Assembly (NCBI RefSeq): GCF_000003605.2
Contig: NW_003132868.1
Span: forward strand, 39,431 to 78,234
DNA from: Saccoglossus kowalevskii
Lineage: Eukaryota; Hemichordata; Enteropneusta; Harrimaniidae
Direction of reading: 5' to 3'
Length of the DNA stretch: 38,804 bases
Part shown: piece after piece, positions 33,401 to 38,804 of the stretch
Layout of the letters: every line of letters starts with the position of its first letter
How positions within the stretch are numbered: position 1 is the stretch's first letter
Made by a program: the position numbers and the translations under genes
Notes under the pieces: generated by a model
What the model was told of the DNA's origin: nothing
Database searches by the model: none
What the model saw: only the letters and a program-made list of their open reading frames with translations

Positions 33401-36038
33401 TAGCAGTCTTCCAATGAAATCTAATCCAGTTTGCAAATCTAAACCACCAGTTAAACCACCACCAGGGTGGAATGATAATATAGACTTTAAGGAGGACAAA
33501 CAGTTTGTAACAACCAGTAGTTATAACTGGGGTGCAGAATCAACTGCAGACTTTTTTAGTTCATCTGGGATTGCATCCGCAGAGGTAAAGATCCTTTTTG
33601 ATTCTTGTCACATTGAATCAGTGGTAATGCCAATCTGATTAAAATCTTAGTTTGGGCTTTATTTTTTCATTGTTTAATTTATTTTTTATTATTCATTGCT
33701 GTCAGTTTTTTAAAAGTTTTGGTAATCATAAAAGAAATAATGCAAAATAAGATGTATGGAATAATAATAAAAAGAAACAGTACTAATAAAATTGAAAAAA
33801 ATATAATTTTAATCAGATTGGAGATGTGCACGAGTTTACAAAATGCTGTGGTGATATATATTGGAAGCTTAACAGCTGACTGATATTATATTTACCTTTG
33901 ACTTGACACAAATTAAGTTTGTGAAGCTGTACGCAATTGGTCAAATTTCTGTACAGTGAAACAAACACTGTCATCTGCGCAGTATGGCCATAAAGTCATT
34001 GATGCAATGGTGTTACTATATGTGCGTTGGTGAACGTTTTTGTCATCGGAAATGTACATGATTTTTAGGAGTTACGCAATGTCACTTGAGTTACCTTGAC
34101 TTTGTTTACCCTGAGAAAAATTGCCACTGTTGTTATTGTAAATTTGCTTATACAATGTATGTAGATTCTTAGCTATCACTTCTCTATTAATGTTATAATG
34201 CATCACTTATTAGCTAACCTTATTAGTCTTATAATTCGGTCTCCGTCCGTGCGTTCGTCCGGAGTCATATCTCAGAATCCCTTGGGCCGATTCCGTTCAT
34301 TCTTTGCATGTGCCTAGTACTTTATCTGGGACATATGCACATGCAGTGGTTTAGCGATTCGATTCAAAATGGCCGACTGGCAGCCATCTTGTTTTTTGAA
34401 AATGTTGTATTTTGGACATGCTTTGTCAGTTTTCATTCAAATTTGGTACATAGATTATACATGTTAGGATATATGTCCATGACATTTATTTCACAATTTG
34501 ATCAAAGATGGCCGACTGGCAGCCATCTTGTTTTTTGAAAATGTTGTATTTTGTCAGTTTTCATTCAAATTTGGTACATAGATTATACATGTTAGGTTAC
34601 ATGTCCATGACAATTTATTTCGTAATTGGATCAAAGATGCGGTATCTTGGAAGTGCTCTGTCAGTTTTCATTCAAATTTGGCACATACATGTACATGTAC
34701 TTTATACATGTTAGGATGCATGTCCATGACAATTTGTTTCAAAATCTGGTCAAGGATGGCAGATTGACAGCAATCTGACTTTTTGGCCTTACTACTATAT
34801 TTCCACAATTTATGTACCATTTTCATTCGTATTTGGCACATACATCATACATATCAGTGTGTTTCATAATTAGATCAAAGATGGCCAAATAACGGCTGTT
34901 TTTATTTTTGGCCATATTACTACTACACGGAACACATGTTTTGATGTAAATAAACAATCTGTTGTATACGCCACTTGGAACTCAAGTTTCAAGGACACGC
35001 TCATGACAACCACCCCCGCTTTAATATGACAAGCACAAAAATTTCAAAAATTTAACGGGGACTGTGTCATTTTCAATGACTTGTTATTAGTAGTAAGGCA
35101 TTTTACAGACAGATGAATTCTATTTTTCTCGCTGCCACATGTATGTTATATAAACATAATCCTTCTACTATTCATGTTAAGATGCACCATGGGAGTACCA
35201 CAATGGACATAGTGATAGCCTGACACCTATATTTAGGTTGTTACAGTAATAATTTTCAGGAACCAATTAAGACATTGCAGCAGTGGTTGACAGAGGAATC
35301 AATCGGCAACAGCGCCAGCAAGTGGTGATTTCCTCTAGTGAAGCTGTACACAATTGGTCAAATTATTGTACAATGAAAATACAGTAAAAACTCTGTTGCA
35401 TATTGAAAGCTTCAGTGTTGTTGAAAAAATAGAGGTATTTCAGGAAGTGAAGTCATAAAACAGGAGGGGTCTTGGCTGTTGAGTGGTCAGTGTCAACAGG
35501 TGGTAGAGGGAAGTGTGTTAACCTACTACTTCAAAATGAAGCAGCCCTTGACACACCACTGTCTGTGATGTTACCTATACATAATGTCAACAAAATGTCT
35601 TATTTTATCTACAGAACACAGGCAAACCTAGAAGTTTCTCAAACAAATCCTCAATGCAGAAATCCTCTATGACATCCAAAGTGGAAGTGAGCAGCAGTGG
35701 TTTTGAAGACTGGGGTGATGGATGGGGAGCCGATGAAAACCAAGGTACACTACATGAAGAATTCATTGCTTGACTTCTCAATCAAAATAACAAATACTAT
35801 GGTAGTGAATATTACCAAATTATTTTAAAATACCTGCTAATCCAATCCAAAATATTTATGGAAAATGTATTAAACCTGTGTGGATAAAAGTGAGACTTGA
35901 TTTATTTCAGGTCTCAGCAAAGCAGAGCTGGCACGGAAGCAACGTGAAGAGAGGAGGATACAGCGAGAAAAAGAAATTCAAGCAAAACGAGAAGCCAAAA
36001 AAACTGGTGGAATGAAACTTGGAGCCCGAAAATTTTAA
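22130..36038 (+). CDS. SCYL1: SCYL1 (N-terminal kinase-like protein), 20 coding exons, complete
   Basis: Coding exons: 22130-22249, 23015-23074, 24736-24816, 25151-25267, 25776-25996, 26842-26932, 27324-27479, 27769-27927, 28328-28435, 28709-28822, 29113-29205, 29683-29745, 29956-30144, 30296-30371, 30881-31012, 31366-31562, 31830-32309, 33378-33584, 35615-35744, 35911-36038. All are GT-AG and phase-consistent: 2922 nt, 973 residues (human SCYL1 808). SCYL1 is a catalytically inactive kinase-like scaffold at the cis-Golgi/ERGIC that binds COPI and Arf proteins in retrograde Golgi-to-ER traffic. Similarity to human SCYL1 is continuous from [12 protein letters not shown] (human MWFFARDPVRD) to MKLGARK; for example [17 protein letters not shown] and [11 protein letters not shown] are near-identical. 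The extra length is mainly in the acidic Trp-rich linker. It converges with a minus-strand gene at 36770. Confidence 0.97.
22250..23014 (+). other. SCYL1 intron 1
   Basis: AT-rich, 765 bp, with no repeat or ORF of note. The donor is AAG|GTCAGT, and the acceptor is TTGTCAACAG ending at 23014. Confidence 0.7.
23526..23690. mobile_element. Small foldback (MITE-like) element in SCYL1 intron 2
   Basis: The left end TTAGGCCAAAAAAAAA and the right end TTTTTTTTTGGCCTTA are inverted repeats about 165 bp apart, with one mismatch near the tip. The interior includes CTCAAGTCGAAAAAC and GTGACCCGATATTTC and has no coding capacity. The size and structure fit a non-autonomous DNA element; no clear target-site duplication can be assigned. 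Confidence 0.6.
24295..24506. mobile_element. MITE copy 1 (TA-flanked, CTGT...ACAG termini) in SCYL1 intron 2
   Basis: It begins TA|CTGTGGAATACTTTATTTTC and ends in AAAGTATTCTACAG|TA. The terminal inverted repeats are about 35-40 bp with few mismatches, and the flanking TA dinucleotides could be the target duplication of a Tc1/mariner-type element. The interior repeats GCTGGAATT and TTTATTTTCACTG motifs in both orientations. Two relatives lie at 37862-38016 and about 38436-38618. There is no transposase. The rest of intron 2 (23075-24735) holds only the foldback at 23526. Confidence 0.75.
26124..26577. repeat. 40/41-bp tandem repeat with a CCAAT box in every unit (SCYL1 intron 5)
   Basis: Eleven units of the pattern AACCAATCAGAAATCTTG, TTTCACACTAGTTGCTTAC. 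CCAAT pentamers lie at 26145, 26185, 26225, 26265, 26305, 26346, 26386, 26426, 26466, 26507 and 26547. A higher-order duplication is visible: 26252-26412 recurs at 26413-26573 (offset 161 bp, four units of 40, 41, 40, 40). A diverged twelfth unit lies at about 26743-26778. Most units carry CCAATCA, close to the NF-Y consensus. This is a eukaryotic intronic minisatellite, not a CRISPR array. Confidence 0.93.
27139..27160. repeat. Short dispersed repeat, copy in SCYL1 intron 6
   Basis: CTTGTTCGCGACTGTAATCA here recurs with one mismatch at 29018-29037 in intron 10. Related text (TAGTTTCCATCGG against TAGTCTCCATCGG) follows in both, so a longer diverged repeat family is likely. Confidence 0.5.
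27769..31012 (+). CDS. SCYL1: SCYL1 exons 8-15: HEAT-repeat region
   Basis: These exons encode residues 283-593. The helical-pair pattern of HEAT repeats is clear: [110 protein letters not shown]. The conserved Asp/Arg inner-helix positions are kept. The region ends in [14 protein letters not shown] (compare SWAGWAVTGVSSLTSKL in human). In family members this solenoid is a protein-interaction and oligomerisation platform. Intron 8 holds a short (CGACC)n run at about 27966-27991. Exon 12 is only 63 nt, and all junctions keep phase. Confidence 0.94.
29018..29058. repeat. Short dispersed repeat, copy in SCYL1 intron 10
   Basis: Second copy of the CTTGTTCGC...TCCATCGG repeat seen at 27139. It lies about 55 bp before the acceptor region of exon 11. 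The element type is unknown. Confidence 0.5.
31366..33584 (+). CDS. SCYL1: SCYL1 exons 16-18: expanded acidic, tryptophan-rich linker
   Basis: These exons encode residues 594-888 and are low-complexity. Exon 16 has a run of Glu (EVEEE style) and ends in [11 protein letters not shown]. Exon 17 (160 codons) repeats Trp-acidic blocks, with Trp pairs at 687/691, 738/742, 774/780 and 798/805 and typical text DDDWGSVD and VEDWGSIDD. It also contains TGGMKLG (721-727), a copy of the C-terminal tail motif. Exon 18 is Pro-rich, then SSYNWGAES (human SEYNWGGPES). Human SCYL1 has fewer such blocks. Exon 18 has a second AG nine bases inside (CTTCCCAG ending at 33386), so a 3-residue alternative acceptor is possible. 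Confidence 0.92.
32310..33377 (+). other. SCYL1 intron 17
   Basis: A 1.07-kb intron. Its middle (about 32570-32960) is less AT-rich than other introns and reads like an old unique or repeat-derived insert, but no ORF, tRNA-like box or terminal repeats could be identified. Confidence 0.5.
33630..33821. mobile_element. 192-bp foldback element with 16-bp perfect terminal inverted repeats (SCYL1 intron 18)
   Basis: The left end CCAATCTGATTAAAAT (33630-33645) and right end ATTTTAATCAGATTGG (33806-33821) are exact reverse complements. The interior is AT-rich without coding capacity. A lone end-like sequence AATCTGATTAAAATCC also occurs at about 26037-26052 in intron 5. It is probably a MITE. It sits 45 bp after the exon 18 donor. 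Confidence 0.75.
33921..33968 (+). repeat. Short direct repeat within SCYL1 intron 18, copy A
   Basis: GAAGCTGTACGCAATTGGTC and following bases recur at about 35340-35385 (GAAGCTGTACACAATTGGTC) with a few substitutions. The two copies bracket the minisatellite at 34235-34925, suggesting that an older element was split or duplicated. Confidence 0.5.
34235..34925 (+). repeat. Degenerate tandem repeat of about 130-bp units (SCYL1 intron 18)
   Basis: After a lead-in (CCGTCCGTGCGTTCGTCCGG), four or more units repeat the order ATGGCCGACTGGCAGCCATC, TTCATTCAAATTTGGTACAT, ATACATGTTAGG, ATGTCCATGACAATTTATTTC, GATCAAAGATGGC. The first two units (about 34371-34509 and 34510-34638) are the most alike; later ones are more diverged and lose the first block. 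Two ORFs of 68-76 codons here are only the repeat read through. It resembles a transposon-borne satellite; the family is not identified. Confidence 0.8.
35260..35328 (+). other. Possible alternative terminal exon of SCYL1
   Basis: After a good acceptor (AATTTTCAG ending at 35259) a phase-0 frame reads [20 protein letters not shown], two more residues and TGA at 35326-35328. Splicing exon 18 to it would give a SCYL1 lacking the basic tail and the COPI signal. No usable donor in the right phase exists, so it could not be a cassette exon. It may be chance. Confidence 0.25.
35615..36038 (+). CDS. SCYL1: SCYL1 exons 19-20: last Trp motif and basic COPI-binding tail
   Basis: Residues 889-973. Exon 19 ends with [14 protein letters not shown] (Trp921, Trp925), like human SWGEDNWEG. 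Exon 20 is a charged helix ([19 protein letters not shown], human KAELARKKREERRREME) leading to [11 protein letters not shown] and TAA at 36036-36038. Human SCYL1 ends MKLGARKLD, whose C-terminal RKLD binds COPI. Here the chain stops after RKF, one residue earlier, so Arg-Lys is at -3/-2 instead of -4/-3. Confidence 0.95.
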
Positions 36039-36575
36039 TTTTCATGATGCTTATTTACACTGACTGTTGGGCTGAATCTTGGGAATTGTCCCAAAATGCA
36101 ATAACGTGGTCCTTGTGATGTTTAACATATGGTACTCATTGTGTTTCAATTAACATCTAATTGTTTGTGATTTTGTGGATCTGCCACACAACTGAACACA
36201 CTGAATCAGTCTCTGCCACAGGCAAATATTCTTGTATTCTATAGTGACACTCAAAAACACTAGAAAGATGAACAGAGCATTATGACGTCACTTAACCAGA
36301 AAACGTTTGTTTTACTTTGTTTTTTGCGATTTATTCAGATAATTTTAACAGAATTACATCCCATCGCACATTTCTCATGCTAAATATTCTTCCCTCAACA
36401 ACGCCACCAATGGCAGAAATCAGTTGAGGCTTGGAGAATTCCACACAACATAATCACTTGTCATCTTTTGTAGGTCACAATACTTTTCATATCGTTTCAG
36501 TTTCCATAAGATCTATTTGAGTCTCTTGCCATATGTCTACTATGGGAGTGGTGTACAAAATAACTTTGTAATAAA
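36039..36575 (+). other. SCYL1 3' UTR with candidate poly(A) signals
   Basis: The stretch after the stop has AATAAA at 36570-36575 and again at 36613-36618, both plausible cleavage signals. A TGACGTCA palindrome lies at about 36284-36291. On the minus strand, TTTATT at about 36330-36335 reads as AATAAA and could serve the opposing gene, so the two 3' UTRs may overlap. Confidence 0.45.
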
Positions 36576-36769
36576 AATGTAAATACTTTTTTCTTTTAAC
36601 TGAATATAAAAAAATAAATATGATTCGGTTGAAGTGTACATCATGTGTGGAGTGATCTTTGTAACGTAGCTTAGATTCTGAATACCAGACCACAAATAGA
36701 TCAATCAACTTTCTGATGATAGTCTTCAACCGTGGTAAGTCAAGAAGTGATAAATAACATTTCTTGGTA

Positions 36770-37502
36770 TCACATGCCCTCTCGCAGCTTCATGAGTTCT
36801 GACTTGACCTCAGTAATTTCAGCGTTGAGCTTTGCTTGAGTTTGTCGTAGTGAATTGACAGCGTCTGCCGAATAAATCACATCAAAATTTGTTTACACTC
36901 ACTAAAATGTACTGTAAATATTAGCTGCTAGAAATTTGCCTGATGTAGGTATTTGCAAAGACCTCGCAGTGAAAATGTTCTTCATATGCATTCCCCATGA
37001 TGAAGAGACCTCAGTGAAATGCTCACTGCTACTAAACATTTGTTGTGATTCGCTCTACTTGTAAAGTTTTGTCTTGCCTTAAAGTGATAGTTTTTATAGA
37101 TTTGATAAGACAGTTGTACATTTACTTGCAAGCTAGTAACTGTTAACTCGAACAATTATTATAGTTGAAGGATTTTTGCGATGATGAAATACTGTTTATT
37201 GCATCCATTTAGAAAATACATTTCTTATTCTGGTTAGAAAGCAATAAAATAACTACAGGAGAAAAACAAACTGGGAAATCATAAATCTAATAGATTTGGA
37301 ACGGGAATTGATTAAATTAATAATTAACTTATTAGTAATTGGTCAAGTAACAATACATGCACTTTTAATTCTAACCTTCCACAAGCTCAGGAGAACCTTT
37401 CATTTGTTCCACTATGGCCAGAGTTTCTGTTTCTGGGTCTACGCCCTTCTTCTCGGTTCCATCAGGACCCCATTTCTTTTCCAAATAATAAGTCTCCACT
37501 TC
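36770..37502 (-). CDS. Unidentified minus-strand gene, last two coding exons (partial)
   Basis: Two minus-strand exons with good splice sites join in phase. 37376-37502 has acceptor TTTTTGCAG and donor GAAG|GTTAGA. 36770-36864 has acceptor TTCGGCAG and stops at TGA 36772-36770. Together they encode about 73 residues: EVETYYLEKKWGPDGTEK, then VDPETETLAIVEQMKGSPEL, then a predicted amphipathic helix with LRQTQAKLNAEITEVKSELM and end KLREGM. The composition (charged, helical, no low complexity) and the fitted phase 1 junction argue for a real C-terminus. I do not recognise the family. Upstream exons were not found before the window edge. It converges with SCYL1, 731 bp from stop to stop. Confidence 0.65.
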
Positions 37503-37861
37503 CTGCAAAAATGAGCGTTATTCTCACAATTGTTATTAAATGATTATTCTTAGGGCCTTAAATCTCAACATTTGGTTTATTTATTCACCAGTCTATAGTA
37601 GCATTCACACACAGCTGCTTAGCACAGGTTAAATCTGATTTGTTTTTAAGACCCGGTCCAGATCCTTAGCTACAAGGTATGTGCGAACGTATTCATTGTA
37701 TTCAATTGGAAGATTTTCTATTATATTCATAACTATTCATTTCGGTATGCAATTTCCGACAAGACAATGATGAACACATCTAGGAACATTTTTCTTGAGA
37801 AAAATGAACTGACGGTGAGACTGTACTACCCGGTACTTCCTGTCAATCTGCACTTTCTGAA
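37503..37861. repeat. Spacer or intron with a dispersed TTAGCACAGG repeat copy
   Basis: About 37617-37695 reads CTTAGCACAGGTTAAATCTG, TTGTTTTTAAGACCCGGTCC, CCTTAGCTACAAGGTATGTG. It is related to 38229-38365. Presumably intron of the minus-strand gene. No exon found. Confidence 0.5.
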
Positions 37862-38016
37862 TACTGTAAAATACTTTATTTTGGCTGGAATTAATTTTTG
37901 GTGTAATGTATGGAATTTATTTTCACTGATTTTTTGATGAGTTGAATGTAAAATATAGGAAAAAATTCTCCGTTCAGCAAAAATAAATTCCAAGCAAAAA
38001 AAAGTATTTTACAGTA
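37862..38016. mobile_element. MITE copy 2
   Basis: TA|CTGTAAAATACTTTATTTTG at the left and AAAGTATTTTACAG|TA at the right, an inverted pair. It is the same family as 24295-24506, but shorter (155 bp) through an internal loss. Confidence 0.75.
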
Positions 38017-38169
38017 TGTGTTGGTAAAACTGTACATACTAGTAGTTAAAAGGACTGAAGATTTGTATATTCTTAACAAGTTTGAATGTTTGTTAGCTTG
38101 TGTTAACTGCTGTTCCCGCCTGTGTGTGAAGCAATTGCATGGGTCTAGCCACAGTCCCTGTATATGCTC

Positions 38170-38218
38170 TTTTTAGCATGGGCTAAGAGGCCAAATACCT
38201 CAGCTCATGCTAAAAAAA
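38170..38218. repeat. Imperfect hairpin around TTTTTAGCATG
   Basis: The left arm TTTTTAGCATGGGCTAAGAG and right arm CTCAGCTCATGCTAAAAA pair with a few mismatches around a loop of about 7 bases. It may be part of the TTAGCACAGG repeat family next to it. Confidence 0.55.
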
Positions 38219-38228
38219 CGTACGTGAA

Positions 38229-38365
38229 TGCTTAGCACAGGGTAAGAAATGCTAAGTACGGATTAAATCTGGCCTGTTTTTAGGATTCAGTCCAGGCCCT
38301 TAGCACAGACTAACAAAGTTTATGTCAACGCCTTGCACAGGCTAAGTATATGCAAACGTATGAGA
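38229..38365. repeat. Dispersed TTAGCACAGG repeat, second copy
   Basis: Contains CTTAGCACAGGGTAAG, GGATTAAATCTGGCCTG, TTTTTAGGATTCAGTCCAGG, CCCTTAGCACAGACTAAC and GCAAACGTATG. The first half matches 37617-37695 in order. Within it, a shorter motif (TTAGCACAG.CTAA) recurs about three times. Confidence 0.55.
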
Positions 38366-38435
38366 TTACGTAAGCTTAAATCTATTATGATTTCATTTAT
38401 TTACTAACACACAACATCAACCCCCATGGAGGGAT

Positions 38436-38618
38436 TTTGTGAAATACTTTATTTTAGCTGGAATTAATTTTCGCTGAAAAAACTTTTTGGGTGTTTTGTG
38501 TGGATTTTATTTTCACTGATTTTTGAAGAGTTGAATGTAAAATATATAAAAAAAAGTATATTCGCTGGATTTTATTTCACTGAATCATTCCTTTAGCGAA
38601 AATTGCTGTTTTACAGTA
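38436..38618. mobile_element. MITE copy 3
   Basis: TTGTGAAATACTTTATTTTA at the left, the internal GTATATTCGCTGGATTTTAT block shared with copy 1, and TTTTACAGTA at the right. The right inverted repeat is partly eroded. The last 186 bases of the window after it show nothing I recognise. Confidence 0.7.
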
Positions 38619-38804
38619 TTAGCAAAAGAAAAATAAATATGATAGAAGGACTAGTTATTACTTTTGTCAACGTCAGTCAAATTGTTTAGGAACTCTTTGT
38701 CATATACATGTACCTTGTTCTTGGCAATTTATTAATGTATACAACCATTTTATTTATTTTCTCAACTATCAAATTTTGGCTGAATTTTGAAGTACAATAA
38801 TACC

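Noticed and set aside
34308-34714. ORFs of 76 and 68 codons sharing ADWQPSC text
   Set aside because: Generated by the degenerate 130-bp repeat, out of SCYL1 phase and intronic.
35472-35672. 66-codon ORF overlapping SCYL1 exon 19
   Set aside because: Wrong frame relative to the conserved FEDWGDGW sequence; shadow.

Overview
The window is AT-rich, intron-rich eukaryotic DNA with one assembly gap (422 N at 13501-13922). Coding exons are short, joined by GT-AG introns, and sit among minisatellites, foldback elements and decayed non-LTR retrotransposons. Both recognisable genes are metazoan (a Dispatched-family transporter and SCYL1). Their sequence and the repeat content fit a marine invertebrate, possibly a non-vertebrate deuterostome, but the species cannot be fixed from the sequence.

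Layout. 1-5190 is repeat-rich: a 21-bp minisatellite at the left edge, a decayed LINE on the minus strand (about 770-2520), a possible LINE 3' tail (about 2756-3308), and a perfect 419-bp tandem duplication (4349-5187) carrying a small exon-like ORF. 5739-17159 (+) holds a 9-exon gene for a 12-TM Dispatched-like RND-family protein of about 1084 residues; its exons join in frame even across the intron with the gap. 17160-22129 is intergenic and contains a 5'-truncated, frameshifted LINE (about 19340-21186) and a 16-bp repeat array.

22130-36038 (+) is a complete 20-coding-exon SCYL1 orthologue of 973 residues: pseudokinase, HEAT-repeat region, an expanded acidic tryptophan-rich linker, and a basic tail ending in MKLGARKF. 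Its introns carry foldback/MITE elements, a 40-bp repeat array in which every unit has a CCAAT box, and a minisatellite of about 130-bp units. On the minus strand, converging on SCYL1, the last two exons (36770-37502) of an unidentified gene are visible. The right edge holds two more copies of the MITE also found in SCYL1 intron 2.

The two main genes need not work together. Dispatched proteins release lipid-modified Hedgehog at the plasma membrane, and SCYL1 acts in COPI-dependent Golgi/ER traffic. I see no operon-like or novel multigene system. The most unusual points are the SCYL1 C-terminus, one residue shorter than the RKxx COPI signal; the internal copy of its tail motif; the CCAAT array; and the perfect 419-bp duplication.
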